This document shows, in pieces, positions 1-12,134 of a DNA stretch of 64,000 nt. The position numbers were made by a program, and so were the translations under genes. Where the stretch lies: NCBI GenBank assembly GCA_033961575.1, contig CM066731.1, positions 57,069,501-57,133,500 of the forward strand, in the 5' to 3' direction. The notes beneath the pieces were generated by a model. That model did not search any database. It was not told the origin of the DNA and worked only from the letters and a program-made list of their open reading frames with translations. This stretch comes from Aselliscus stoliczkanus (Eukaryota > Chordata > Mammalia > Chiroptera > Hipposideridae). Position 1 is the stretch's first letter. Each line of letters opens with the position of its first letter.

Positions 1-732
1 GGTTTTCTGTTTATCAAAATGTTGAATTTTTTTTTTTAATTTTGTATGAATTGATATATGTAATTTTTCTTCTTTAGCCTGTTAATATGGGGATTACATT
101 GTATAATTTATAAATGTTGAACCAGCCTTGCATCCATGGAATAAACCATGTTTGGTCATGGTATATAACTTTTTAAATAAAATGCCAAATTCTATTTGTC
201 AATATTTTGTTAAGACTTCTGTGTCTGTATTCATGGTGGATACTGGTCTATAGTTTTTCTTTTTTGTACTGTCTTTATCTGGATTTAGGCTTCATAAAAC
301 AAATTGGAAGTGTTCCCTTCTCTTCTATTGTGAAGAGATTGTGTAGAATTGGTGTTAGTTCATCTTTAAACATTCGTTAGTATTCTCTGGTGAAACTTCT
401 GGGCCTGGAGATTTATCTTAGAAGGTTTTAAATTATGAATTCAAATTCCCTAACAGTGATAGGGTTATTCAAATTGTCTATTTCATATTGAGTGAGTTGT
501 GATAGTTTGTGTTTTTCAAGGAATTAGTCCATTTCATCTAAATTGCCAAATTTATATATGTAATATTCCCTTATTATCCTTTTGATATCTGCAGGATCTT
601 TAGTGATATTCCATTTTATTCCTACTATTGGTAATTTGCATCTTTTCTAAGTTTTTTTCTTTGTTAATCTTGCTGGACATGTGTCAATTTTGTTAATCTT
701 TTCAAAAAACAGCTTTTTGTTCCATTGGTTTT
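1..732 (-). mobile_element. LINE-1 fragment, antisense ORF2 region
   Basis: Read on the minus strand this resembles the L1 ORF2 reverse-transcriptase region. The plus strand shows the usual antisense signature of long T-rich stretches, including the stretch around 130-175 that in L1 lies opposite part of the reverse transcriptase. Many stops are present, so it is long dead. It runs off the left edge of the window and is cut on the right by a SINE at 743; the same L1 resumes at 1200. The subfamily is not assigned, but the divergence suggests an old mammalian L1. Confidence 0.8.
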
Positions 733-742
733 CTCTACTTTT

Positions 743-1189
743 TTTTTTAATATTTTATTGGGAAACTGGGGGAGGGGAACAACGTAGGGGAATCAGGGAA
801 GGAGAACAGACAAGTTGCTGTCCTTTTGTTCTTCAGTCCAGTTGTGGAGGACGTTGCTTCATTGGCCCATGTTGGTATCATCATTGCGCTCTTCCCGGGA
901 GAGGCAGATCGGTTGCCGGCCTCTGGACAGCCTCTCGCGGTGGCTCTTGGCAACTCACACACGCTTCCAGTCGCTCACTGTAGCCTGTGGCAGCCCACTG
1001 CAGCAGGGGTTGCAGCTAAGCTGTCCTTGGAGACTCACAGCAGCCCAGCTCCAGATGGAGCTGTTGTTCACCATCTTAGCTGTAGAGGGTAGTGTCACTG
1101 GCCCTCATATGTGGGATCCAAACGAGGGCCCTGCTGCTCAGAGCCGGCATCTCAAGCCAGCCCTTAACCAAAGTGCCACCTGGCTGGCC
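743..1189 (-). mobile_element. tRNA-derived bat-type SINE, full length (type A)
   Basis: The SINE lies in reverse: a T-run at the left is the copied A-tail and GGCTGGCC at the right is the reversed 5' head. It is flanked by a 10-bp target-site duplication, CTCTACTTTT, at 733-742 and 1190-1199. The body carries the family's GC-rich segment and the CTTCCC/ATTGGG tail. It interrupts the antisense L1. Short open frames across it arise from the low stop density of this SINE and are not genes. Confidence 0.93.
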
Positions 1190-1199
1190 CTCTACTTTT

Positions 1200-2237
1200 G
1201 TTTTTAATTTCATTGATCTCTGTTCTTATCTGTATTATTTCCTCCTTTAGCTTGCTTTGGGCTTATTCTGCTCCTCTTTTCTAGGTACCTGAGGTGAGAA
1301 CTTAGATAACTGATTTGAGATTTGTCCTCTTTTCTAATAAAAATATTTAGTGCTATAAATTTCCCTTTCAGTACCGCTTAGCTGTGTCCCACAAATTTTG
1401 ATATGTTGTATTTTCATTTTCATTCAGTTTAATTTCTTTTTATGTCAATATAATCTTTGACCCCCAGATTACTTAGAATTGCATTGTTTAATTTTGAAGT
1501 GCTTAGAGATTTTGCTGTTATCCTATTAGTGATTTCTAGATTAATTACATTGTGGCCAGAAAACACATATAATATGACTTCTCTTAAATTTGTTGAGGTT
1601 TGATTTATGGCCTAAGATAAAACAAACTTCAACTATTCTATTTGGAATATGTTCCAGGGGTGCTTGAAAAGAAAGTGTACACTGCTGTGACTGGGTGAAG
1701 CTTTCTGTCGATATCAGTTAGATTTTGTTAGCTGGTGATGCTGAGTTCTTCCATATCTTTGCTAATTTTATATTTAGTTGTTCTATCAATGTTGATAGAG
1801 GAGTATTGTAATCTCCAACGACAATTGTGGTTTTGTCTATTTTTCTTTTCAGTACTATCGGTTTTTGCTTCACATATTTTGCAGCTCTATTGTTTAGTGC
1901 ATACACCTTTAGAATTACTATCTCTTCTTGGTAGATTGAGCTTTTGTCCCTTTTTGACTCTAATTTTCTTTGCTCTAAAGTCTACTTTAGATTACATTAA
2001 TATAGCCACTACTGATTTAGTTTTATTAATATTTGCATAATTTATGTTTTCCCATCTTTTTTATTTCAAACTTTCTGTACTGTTACATTTGAAGTGAGTT
2101 TCTTATATGTTTAGGCAGCATATAATTGGATCATGTTTTTTTTAATATACTCTGCCAATCTCTGTCTTATAGTGGTATAATTAAACTATTCACATTTAAT
2201 GTAATTATCAATATGTTGTGACTTAAGCCTACTGTTT
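1200..2237 (-). mobile_element. LINE-1 fragment, antisense (ORF2 N-terminal/endonuclease region)
   Basis: This continues the L1 of 1-732 after the SINE. On the minus strand it corresponds to the ORF2 N-terminal side; the antisense stretch near 1340-1400 (GTGCTATAAATTTCCCTTTC) is a landmark of the L1 endonuclease/reverse-transcriptase boundary. It is heavily decayed. The last 13 bases, 2225-2237, are the left target duplication of the next SINE. Confidence 0.8.
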
Positions 2238-2676
2238 GTTTTTTTTTTGGGGGGGGAATTAGCGGAGCGGAACAGCGTTGGGGAATCGGGGAAGGGGAAC
2301 AGACAAGTTGCTGTCTTTTTGTTCTTCAGTTTAGTTGCGGAGAATGTTGCTTCACTGTTGGTATCGTCATTGCGCTCTTCCCGGATGAGGCAGATCGGTC
2401 GCTGGCCTCTGGATGTCGCTCACCGCGGCTATTGGCAGCTCATGCTTGGCTGCCAGCCGCTCACGCTGGCTGTGGGCCACTCACTGTAGCCTATGGAAGC
2501 CCACTGCAGCAGGGGCTGCAGCCAACACCATCACCGGGGTTCGCACAGCCCAGCTCCAAGTGGAGCTGTTGTTAGCTGTAGAGGGCAGTGTCACTGGCCC
2601 TCATGTGGGATCCGAACCGGGGCCGCTGGCATCCCAAAACCAGTGCTTAACCAATGCGCCACTCGGCCGGCCCAAA
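2238..2676 (-). mobile_element. tRNA-derived bat-type SINE, full length (type A)
   Basis: Reverse-oriented SINE with a T-run followed by a G-run at its left end and CGGCCGGCCC at its right end. The flanking duplication AAGCCTACTGTTT is present at 2225-2237 and 2677-2689. The internal GC-rich segment has lost part of the monomer array compared with longer copies. It is the second SINE inserted into the same antisense L1. Confidence 0.93.
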
Positions 2677-3440
2677 AAGCCTACTGTTTTAATTTTTTGT
2701 TTTCTGAGTTTTCCATTTCTGTTTTCTTTTCCCTGTCATCTTATGGGTTATTTAAATAATTTTTAGAATTCCATTTAGATTTAGCTATATTATCTTCGAA
2801 TTATCTTTTTGTATAGCTTTTTTTTTTTTTTTTAGTGGTTGTTCTAGGTATTACATTATATATAGATAACTTATTCCTCTACTGACACGGTGAGTGGCAG
2901 GGAGGTGATCCCATTGCACTGGGCAGAGATGAAAGTCTTAACTCTCACTACGTCTCCTCTGACACCATGCCAGCAGAGCCTTTCCTTGCTACAATGCAGA
3001 GAGGGCGGGAGTCCTTTCTGGTGTGGGTGAAGATGGGGCCATGGTTTTTCTGGGATGTTTGGCTATAGTACAGCAGTTATTATCTAAAAGTTTTAGATAA
3101 GCTGCCCTTTTCCTTGTCCTTAGGTTAGACAGAGCAGATGAGTTGGGGCTTTTATTTTATTTTATTTTATGTTGGTGTTTCCAGGTTATTAACTTATCAA
3201 GCTCTAAATCTTGAATTTATGAGACAAAAAGAAAACCCAGGGCATTTATAGTATGTTGTTCCTTGGGTCCTGAGGTTCCTAGCAGTTCTGCCTTCTTTTT
3301 CCTGTCGGTCAGAATCTTCTATGCTTGTTTTTTATATATTATCCACGGTTTTGGGTTGTACTTAACAGACAAAACAGGTAAAAAATATGTCTACTCATCT
3401 TTCCAGAAGCAGAAGTGCTTCTTCCTTAGCTATTTAATGA
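2677..3440 (-). mobile_element. LINE-1 fragment, antisense (upstream part)
   Basis: L1-like antisense sequence resumes after the SINE and can be followed to about 2880. From 2880 to 3440 the sequence still resembles the antisense of an old L1 5' part, including T-rich blocks and a (TTTTA) run at 3152-3170, but the similarity is weaker and the right edge is uncertain. Confidence 0.55.
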
Positions 3441-4970
3441 AGAATATTTAAAACAATAGAAAGACCATTAGCACAGATGTTTTCAGAAGACAAAGCACTA
3501 GCTAGCCATTATATTGTCAGATAAATATATTTATTGTGAGATAAATATATACTAGTTATCATAAAATATGAATTGAACCTGTATGTATTACGATTCTTAT
3601 TATCAGAAACTTAGATTTCTCTTTAATGCAAATAGGAGTTTCCTTGTAATGTTTAATAATTTGTTTTAATAATTCAAAAGATTGTTAAAATGTAATTTTG
3701 ATATCATTAATGTTATCATATGAAAGTACATTTATACTAGCTTGTTCATAAATACTTATATTTGTGTCGGGTTATAGATAAAGCAGTTCTCAGATAAAAT
3801 ACAAGCATTTATTAACAGATAGCACAAAAGCAACCTGTTTTCTTAGCTAGATGAAGTACAAGGTTCTGTCTTCTTGAGTGCTCTGACCACACCTTGCATA
3901 TATATTATGAATTCTACAGGCAAAATTCAGTTAAACTTTAAGTCATCCTCAAGTGACCAGGATATTCAAAATTGTGGGAACTCAAGATCGTATTATATTG
4001 AAGCCGCAGATACCAACCCCACAGGTGAAGAGAGATGGACTTCCTAGCTTATAACACCCTTTCATGCAGAGCAGGACAGTGTCTCTAAAATATTTCAAAC
4101 AATCCATACATCTTAAACACCAGTAATTTCAGCAATGAAAAGAACTACTTCTAAAAGCCATTGTACAAAATAGCAAGCCATTAATTTCACCAATGAGAAT
4201 CTATTTTTAACATTAACAGAATGTCTAGTCCCATTTTGATCAGAGATAAAGCTGGGTGGAAGGGTTGAAAGACTGTCTATAAAGTATGTTGTTTGATTAA
4301 ATATCAACTAACCATCCATAGAAACATCCACGCACCCTAGGTTAACTGGCTGCCCAAATCTGAGAGGACTCCAGGCAATTCATACAGATGCGTTTACACA
4401 TCTATACTGAATTATTTCAAACAAAAATTATTGACCACATAATGCACACATTTAAAAAAAATAACTTACTCTCCCTATTTCCAACAACCCACTTGAAAAA
4501 AAGAGCATATTCACATGTCAAGGTGGGATGACCACTCCACATCAAAAATTATGAAGCACGTCACTGCTATATTTTTATGTTATTACAAAAAATAAGTAGC
4601 GACATCTGCCCTTTTCTCATTTTTCATGAAAACATCCATTGGCTGAATGGAGAATGCTGATGCAATTGCTGGGAGTGAAGCACAAAAGGAAGGACAGGAG
4701 GAAGACAGAAGGAGTGCGCAAAGCATTTTATAGTTTTTCCGGGAAGTGGAGCAGCTGGTAACCCCCTTGTGCGATGGTCACCCCTTGTAAGATTCTGAAA
4801 GTCTCTATGAGCGTCTGAAAGTCATTGCTTTCCTGAAACTTATATCAAGAGGGTGGAGTAAACACAGTGTTCTTTAGAAAAGTTGTTTTTGGATTTAAAA
4901 CAAAACAAAAAACTTGTATTCTGGGTGAAAGCCCACCCATATGCTACCACTACCCAGTCCCTCTCCAGAA
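3441..4970. other. Unrecognised AT-rich intergenic sequence
   Basis: No coding frame, repeat family or regulatory element is recognisable. Short AT-rich direct repeats (GATAAATATATTTAT-like) occur at 3519-3550. Confidence 0.5.
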
Positions 4971-5124
4971 GCGTGGTTCTTAAAATGTAGGCCCCATCCC
5001 AGACTTAGTGAGTGAGAATCTCTAGAATTAAGGTCCAGAACCAGCACATATAACAATCTCCCAGGTAATTTGGGAGATCTCCACCTTTGTATCTTGTGGA
5101 ACATAGTTTAAAATCACTGTGTTA
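4971..5124 (+). mobile_element. MER5A-like hAT MITE relic
   Basis: A short non-autonomous DNA-transposon relic. It opens with a decayed GTGGTTCTTAAAATGTAGG and contains GGCCCCATCCCAGACTTAGTGAGTGAGAATCT-like order of blocks typical of MER5A. It then passes through CAATCTCCCAGGTAATTTGG and ends near TTTAAAATCACTGTG, the mirror of the start. An internal deletion shortens it relative to the usual length of about 190 bp. Confidence 0.7.
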
Positions 5125-5799
5125 CAAAGTTAGTTTGATAGTTAACACAACACAGAGAGAAAATCAGATCTCTCTGGGGGATACTAAGTGGAAGCAGAAC
5201 AACAAAAGCTCCAGTCATGGTGAACAATTAAAGGGCAAGCAACACAAGCAGTCCTGGAGTCCCATGCACACCCCATACTAAACCAAGGCCAGGTAACTTC
5301 CTGTTGCTTTTGCTTCATTGAGTTATGAGGGGAATGGTAATAGAGGGGAAGGTAGGGGACTTTTCCTTTCAAATTCCTTTCTTTATAAAATAACCTTTTC
5401 TAAAAATAGTGATTTATTGAAATATTTTAGGTTTTATTGAAACATCTTACTATGGAGAGGTAGCATTTAAAGAGAAATCTGTTAGTCAAAGGCACTCTTT
5501 CTGAAGTTGGCACCAATGATTTAACTGATAGCACCATCAGCTAACATCAATCACCAAGGGGACATGAGGAGCATTCCAATCAGAGGCCAGAAAGGAGGGG
5601 TTTTCAGGAAGTGTGCTGTATAAAGTCAAATATATGTAGAATAAACAAATAGCTATGCTGTCAAAAAACAAGGAAAAACAGGGTGCCTGATGGGACCTCA
5701 TAACCCAAACAATTGTAAGCAGGCAATGTTAACGTCAAAATTGCTTTTATATAATCTGCTTATGTTTTCAATGTATTCCAGCTTCTGATAGGTTGGGAG
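5125..5799. other. Unrecognised intergenic sequence
   Basis: No gene or confidently recognised repeat. The last 100-200 bases may already belong to the LTR that follows, because its left edge could not be fixed. Confidence 0.4.
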
Positions 5800-6759
5800 C
5801 CGTCAGCAACCCATTATGTGACAAGGTTTCATGGCCGGTTATAGTCTCCACTCCTGTGAACCCATGTGCCTTTCCTCTACATCAGATCCTATAGGAGACA
5901 GACTTTCACTGCATTTATGGCAAGTTCCTGTGGTACCCAATGAGAGATGGCTGTGTAAATCAATGACGGGTAAGATTTCCTAAGAGGAGACAACCCAAGC
6001 CAGGCTACAGTCCCCCATGGGGACCCCAGGACTGAAAAAGAGGGGACTCATGCCTCTTGGAAACTGAGGCACAGAACTCTGGTCACATAGGCCAAAAAAG
6101 CCTGGCTGTGAGAAACTGACAGCCTGCCTATGAGAAACTGATGATAACATCAGCCCCTGAGCTCACTTGCCTAAGATAATCACAGTGAAGTCTCCCTAGA
6201 GACCAAAGGTCTCCAGGCCATCAAAGTTCTGTTAAGAAACACTTACTGACTATGAGCTATGTTAATCAATAGGCTTATTTGAATTCTTTGCCTTGTACAT
6301 TGTTGTAACAACAGATACTGACGCTTTGACTGAGAAACAGATGCTACCATCTATTGTAAATACTATAGCTCTCCATAGGACAAGAAATGTTTGAAACCCC
6401 CTTTTTAGCTTCTAAGTAATCTCAAAGGAATAGACTTTAGACTCAGCCACTCCTAGTCTCTGTGAGTATGCGCCCTGTGAGTCTCACGATTGTGTATTAG
6501 CTGCTGGAATTTGGGACAGTTACTAGATAGTCAAGGTAGTCATGTTAACCATTCTTTAGGTGATAAATAGAAATTGAGATTGGGTTGCAAGGAGAACATC
6601 ATATTAAAAGATAAGATAATCCTTAAATGTAGAATAGGTCACAGTTTACCCTGGAGGGAACAATTGCAAGGAAGTAAAAACTGTGAAAGCCCTGAGAAAG
6701 AAAAAACATCAAACTCATGTGAAACATAACTTGTAATTGAGGTAATGGTCAAGAGTCCC

Positions 6760-6766
6760 TATAAAA
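6760..6766 (+). promoter_or_regulatory. TATA-box-like motif in LTR copy 1
   Basis: TATAAAA followed by GGGG, 17 bases upstream of an AATAAA. Position and order fit the promoter of an LTR. Whether it is active cannot be seen. Confidence 0.5.
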
Positions 6767-6782
6767 GGGGCCATGCTGTAAC

Positions 6783-6788
6783 AATAAA
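6783..6788 (+). terminator. AATAAA polyadenylation signal in LTR copy 1
   Basis: AATAAA is followed by GTGTGACACTCC and a pyrimidine-rich stretch, as in the R-U5 part of LTRs. Confidence 0.5.
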
Positions 6789-6925
6789 GTGTGACACTCC
6801 TGCGGAAACTCCTTCTGGTGTCTCCACTCTCTTCTTTTTTCCTCGCCGAGGGAATCCCTGGACTCCGCAGAGGCTGGACTCCCACACTGATACTGCTTTT
6901 CCTGTATGTAAGGATTTCACAATTT

Positions 6926-8084
6926 TGCATATAAAAATCTAGGAATATTTGACTGTACTTTTAATACCCTAAAAACAAACCAGAATGCCTAAGAAAGGAA
7001 TAAATAAATTTTAAAATATATATTTCCAAAGAATATATGGTGGCAAAGGAAAACTTCTTTATACAACTAAAATTTTTTTTAATTTAATTTTTTTTAAAGC
7101 AGAGATATGGAACTATATTTCAATATAATATATTTAATCCTAATTTTGTAAACATATGAGTCCATATGTATGAGATATATTGGGAATAAAGACTGGAGAG
7201 AAAAATACCTAAAATGCTAACAATTAATTCTGGTATTAACGGTATATTATGTTCTGCTTTACACATTTTCTTGTTTCAAAGTTGTCTACAATAAATGTGT
7301 ATTTGTCTTATAATTAGATAAAAAAAAGTTGTATTTTTTAAGTGACCAAGCTTCCAGTCTCTTGAAATAATTCTAGGCTCTTTTTCTACTTATTCATGAA
7401 TGATTCATGTCCTTTTTAGCAACCCATTTGAAAATATTCTTCAAGCACCAAGACACTGACCCCATATTTGAACAAGGATCACTGAAGCTTTAAAATTCTA
7501 TGATTCTAGACATCTCAAGATGCCATGTATTGGCACATTTATTTTATACATAAAGAAGATATAGGGTAATATGGCATTTTACCAGAACCCAGTGTATCTG
7601 CCATTTTGCCATTCACATCCTGTTGTACTAAATTTAGGCTTTATAAAGGATATTTTAAATACTAACAACTGCAATGTCACCTGTTAGAGAGGCATAACTT
7701 GAGGATATAAATCATACATACATCCTGTTCCTAATTAAGGAGGAAGATTGTCTTATGTCATTGGAGGTAACATAACAGACAGCTGCTTCTGTGATGGCAG
7801 CTCTTGCATCAGTCGAAATGTTGCTTAGGAATACTGAGGATAAGTCAAAATTATATATACTGTTACCCAAGGGGCTAAGGACAGTCACCAACCACACGCC
7901 AACAAGACAAAAAAATGTGCTACATAAAATCTTTACTTTCAAGTTATTCCAGTGGCATATATAGCAAACAGAGGGTTTGGTATTCAGAAGGGAAAAAGGA
8001 AAGGAAATTCAAGCTCCACAGCTGCTATTTAGGAGAGATTCAGGGATGGGAAACTTGTGGGAACCCAGGAGAGGCTCCTTGTCT
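6926..8084. other. Unrecognised AT-rich intergenic sequence
   Basis: No open frame or repeat family could be recognised. The composition is AT-rich with T and A runs, for example at 7070-7100. Confidence 0.5.
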
Positions 8085-8245
8085 TGAAGCTATAGTCATA
8101 CAGTCCTGAGTTCAAGTCCCAATTATCCCATTTAATACATTTGTGACCATTAATGAATCACACACTTCCTTGATCCTCATTTTCTTCATTTGTGAAAGGA
8201 TAATTAAAATATCCAAATGGATAGGATGACTATGAGAATTACATG
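8085..8245 (+). mobile_element. MIR SINE fragment
   Basis: An ancient tRNA-derived mammalian SINE. Landmarks are GAGTTCAAGTCCCAATTATC, then TTTGTGACC, then CTTCCTTGATCCTCATTTTC and a purine-rich GAAAGGATAATTAAAAT, in MIR order. Confidence 0.65.
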
Positions 8246-8459
8246 AAGAAATATACATAGATTATTTGGGTCATAAGTCTTCGGGTTCCCCAGTAAATGC
8301 CTATTCATCTTTAGTCCATCTGTGAGGAAGAAACTATGGCGTTTGGCTGCTATCATGGATTAGGTTCCTTGGGATCAGGTGGGGCAAGGGCTGTTACACA
8401 GGATGGCACAGGGTCCTGAGAGCAAAAAGTGCAGAGGTCAAGCCTGAATCCTTTAATGC

Positions 8460-8710
8460 TTTTTTTCCAACTGTCACAGCCCATTAGTAGGATGCACATC
8501 AACTTAGTGAGTTGTGATTAGCATTTTTTAAGTAAGATGGAATAGATTACATTAGAGCTTATCAAATGTGCTAAGGGTAAATGTCATGAAGCTCATATTT
8601 TGGTTTCATATGTATGCCTATGTTAATGTATGTAGACTGGATTGTGATGTAAAATGTATTTCTCACTGTGGGTCAGGGTAAAAAACAAAAACATTTGAAA
8701 ACTACTTCCT
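8460..8710 (+). mobile_element. Possible hAT-type MITE relic
   Basis: The order of blocks CAGCCCATTAGTAGG, AGTGAGTTGTGATTAGCATT, TTTTGGTTTCATATGT and CACTGTGGGTCAGGGTAAA recalls a known mammalian non-autonomous hAT family. The name is not assigned and the edges are approximate. Confidence 0.4.
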
Positions 8711-9256
8711 TAGAGAAAGCCAGGTTTCAGAGTCTCAGCCCTAAGACTCACATCCCAGTGATCCAGAGCTTGAAGGCCATGGCCCCAGAACAGTAGGAGA
8801 GCAGGAACCCCAGGGATTGCTAAAACAGGCTTGAGATGTCCACACTCACCACACCCAGCAATAGTACGTAGTGAGCCAGGCTGGCTTATCACAGGCACAG
8901 CAGACTCGGGATATTAAAGATATCTGGTTCTTAGGATGCTGGGGCTTAGCAGCTGCCTTCATCTGCTCTGGTAAAACCACTGGCCACATCTACTTGGCAC
9001 CCTGGGTTTTGTTCACCTCCTGCTTTTTGTTACTCCTTACCTGAGGCCTGTTTTCTTAACTTCCTCCTGCCTTTCACATCTCTTGGAGATGAGCCCTATT
9101 CTCACTCTTCCCACCTTACCTCACCCAGAATTCTGTGGACTCAGCTGCACCCTGTTATCTTCCATGGCCAGTCCCCATGCTCCCCCTCCCACTCATATCT
9201 CATCTGGCCCCAAATGGAATTGATTTCCCACAGCTCAACTCATAGAATCAGAACAG
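8711..9256. other. Unrecognised sequence, pyrimidine-rich second half
   Basis: No gene or repeat is recognised. 9000-9230 is C/T-rich and moderately GC-richer than the surroundings. Confidence 0.4.
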
Positions 9257-9660
9257 ATGAAACACCTCTCTAACATGAAAACCTTTCAACATTTACCATG
9301 TCTTAAAATCGGATCAGCTTACCTTGTGTGTATTCACCCCATCACCAGGGTGGAGAGATGCAGCACCACCAGAAACCTCCTTCCTGGGTCCCGGCCCCAG
9401 GATGCTGCCACCAGCAGCAGGAAGGAGTCTCTGTTTGCAGCACCGCCTGGCTTACATGTACCCACAAAAATCTCATGCACGGTCGTCAGGGGCCTTGCTG
9501 AGGTCCACACGCCCTACGTCTATCACTATCCTACTGATGCCATTACAGGCTACCAGAGTGCCAAAAATACCACCAGAAGGCCACGAAATGTTTTGTTAAA
9601 AATCCATTTATAACACACAGTGAGAAAGAAGGGAAAAGAGACCAGTATAAGTTAACACAC
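9257..9660 (+). other. Unidentified segment with a 118-codon open frame
   Basis: Frame +2 stays open for 118 codons (9257-9613), and a second overlapping frame for 91 codons. The block is GC-richer than its surroundings and matches no repeat I recognise. The protein has no motif I can name, no signal peptide and no membrane segment, and there are no splice signals around it that would make a clear exon. It could be part of a decayed retrocopy, an unidentified repeat, or a chance frame. No function is proposed. Confidence 0.25.
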
Positions 9661-9734
9661 TTACAATATGGTGCAGCAGGGTGGGAGGAACCCACTACTT
9701 GAACCCTGCGTTAGCAGTGTTCATTTGTCTTCTT

Positions 9735-9746
<12 letters not shown>

Positions 9747-9800
<54 letters not shown>

Positions 9801-9803
9801 ACC
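9747..9803. repeat. (CA)n microsatellite
   Basis: About 28 near-perfect CA units, with one interruption (ACTC) near the right end and a preceding (TC) run. Confidence 0.98.
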
Positions 9804-10741
9804 CCTTTCCTACTGATGGCAGGACTATAAGGACCAGAATTGAGATCTGAGCAAGGGGGCCCATGAATGGAAGGTATCCCGGGCCCGCTACACATTGGCT
9901 CCATTGGAGAGATGCAGGGACTTGTCCCTCTGGCCACATAATGCGGAAGTTAGCCAATGAATAGCCCTGGGGATATGTGTGTTTCTTAGGTAGAGGACGC
10001 ATGGGGCCATAGTGGCTGCTATGAATTAGGGTCTCATGAATATTATGTGTTTATTTGGTAAACTGAATATTTTGTGCCTTTTTTATATTTAGTATATCTT
10101 ATATCCCATACATATTTAGTGTATAACGAATATTTAGTTCCCAGGACCTCGTGAACATTAGATATCTTTTGATCCTTTTATTCCTCCTTATCTCTTTGAC
10201 ACACACTTGTTCTACTTACTACATGTCTATACCTTAAAATGTTTAACCTATGTCTTACAAATTACTTATCTTCTATAATTGAATATTTCAAAAGCAAGTG
10301 CACATAACAACCACATTGTCCCTAATTGCCAATCTAGTAACTCTATGTTGTCTCCAAATGGCAGCTCCATGAAATTGCCAAATTTTAATCAGAAGGCACT
10401 CGCCACCATTGCTGCTGTCTGGGGGCTTCCTCATCCCTTGCTGATTTCCTTAGTCCTGCCCACATCTCTGAAAAAAGTCCATTCATTAAATTCTTTCCAA
10501 TGGACCACGTCAGTGTGCCAATTATCTTTTGCTAGAGTCCCAACTGATGCAACTACTAATCAAATATGTTTGTGGTGGCTTCACTCGGACAGAGGAATCA
10601 GTCCAGCCAGGCCTCAGAGAAGCCCTTGAATCCAAAGGCTCCAAGCCATGCCTTCCCTCCCTTCATGTCTGCTGGTGATTCCCAAGTTACCAAGAAAGTA
10701 CTCTGGTCTCCCTGCTGGAACATTACCCACCTGCCTCGGGG
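9804..10741. other. Unrecognised sequence
   Basis: No gene or confident repeat. The region 10040-10280 is AT-rich with several TATTTAGT-like repeats. Confidence 0.4.
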
Positions 10742-10762
10742 ACACACACACACACACACACC
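10742..10762. repeat. Short (AC)n microsatellite
   Basis: About ten AC units. Confidence 0.95.
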
Positions 10763-12134
10763 CATCCATTCCACTCCAACCGAAGAAAAGGAAGTAGTAT
10801 CTAGGCAGGGTTGATAGCTGGATTAAAGTTTCAGAGGAATAAAATAAAAAGCAGGAATGACAAAAACACTTCACACTCCATCTAGTATCATACTATGTCC
10901 CTAAAGCCTACGGCAGGGCAGTCAGTGAGTTCAGCCAATGAATGGTAGAGAGGGCTGCCCTTGTTCACATCTCCATCCCCCACCTCCACCCCCTACTCCC
11001 CCCCCCCACCGGGCCAAGGCCAGAAGGAAAAGTAGAGGTGAAGGGGAAAAGCCTCTTTCATAGCTATGCTGGAGAGAGTAGAGGGCCAACAATTGTTAGG
11101 TAGTCTCAATAGTCTGGAATTACTTTTCTACTCCATAGCTTGTGCACACCCTCCATTAATTTTGATCAGATTATAAAAATCTTGAATTTCATTATTTCCA
11201 TTTAGTACTACTTCTCATATTTTATCCTGGACTCCTTCAGAATTATGACACACTGAAGTGTTGAGAAGCAACTTTCCTCAAGCCTGGTCGCCAACTTCCA
11301 TGCATCATTTATCATAAAAATTAACGGAGCAGATTTCCAGTTCCTGTCAGAATCATGCCCTCTGTTGCCATACTCTTGGTGACTTTGGGATCCCAAGCAA
11401 GCTTTTCCTCCTGGGCTCCCCTAGCTAAGTGGCATGTTGGGCTGCCTCGGCAATCCCGGCTTCTGGGTCTAGGCACCCCAGTATCATTTACACTCTCCTA
11501 TCTCTACTCCTGCTACCTTGGAATATGCCTTTGGTGCTGCCAGGACAGCCATTTGCATTTGCCAGCAATTAACCAGCAAACAGAAGCAATTAACAGCAAG
11601 CTGAGTTAACACACTTCAGAAACCACTCAGCAAACTCGGGACTTTAGAGAATGACTGATCTCTTCCCATCCCTCCATTGCAGAGAGAAGCATCACACCTA
11701 TCTCCCCAGAACTCTAAAGGGGCTGCCTTTGTACACCAGACTTTGTAAACTCACAGGAGCCACACCTGCTTTGGGGCCTGCGACATGTCTTGCTGGCTCT
11801 CCCTCTCTGAAACATGTTTGGTATGCTCAGCTGCAGCCAGGTGGCAAGCGACTAGCTTCATGCTGTCCTCAGTGACAAAGGCTCAAAAGTCACTTACCTT
11901 GAGCTCCTTCCTTCAGCAGTGGCACCAAGGGGCTTCACAGGGGCGATGTTTAGAGGTGGCTCATGGAAAACGAATCTTAACACATTCATTATGCCATCCA
12001 AGACACAAAGTGGCTGTGCCCACCAGCCAATGCCAAGACGTCAAAGTCTGCGGAAAGACAAGACAGGGGCATAAGTATGGAACTTCTGGTCATCTCTTGG
12101 AGACAGCCAGCCAGCAATCTCTCTACATATCATT
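10763..12134. other. Unrecognised sequence with a C-run
   Basis: A C-homopolymer-rich tract lies at 10978-11010. The remainder shows no recognisable gene or repeat, although several short open frames occur between 11355 and 12150. Confidence 0.4.

Larger units (their letters stand above)
5800..6925 (+). mobile_element. Solo retroviral-type LTR, copy 1
   Basis: The stretch 5850-6705 aligns by eye, block by block, with 46170-47010, so both belong to one interspersed family. Shared landmarks include CAATGACGGGTAAGAT, GGAGACAACCCAAGCCAGG and GCTTTGACTGAGAAAC. Downstream it shows a promoter-like TATAAAAGGGG at 6760, then AATAAA at 6783 followed by a C/T-rich tail, an arrangement typical of LTR U3-R-U5. 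No internal retroviral genes lie beside it, so it is a solo LTR. Neither edge nor the target duplication is certain. The 3' part differs from that of copy 2. Confidence 0.65.

Noticed and set aside
9747..9803. Possible CRISPR-like regular repeat
   Set aside because: It is a plain CA microsatellite; no direct repeats with unique spacers occur anywhere in this eukaryotic window.
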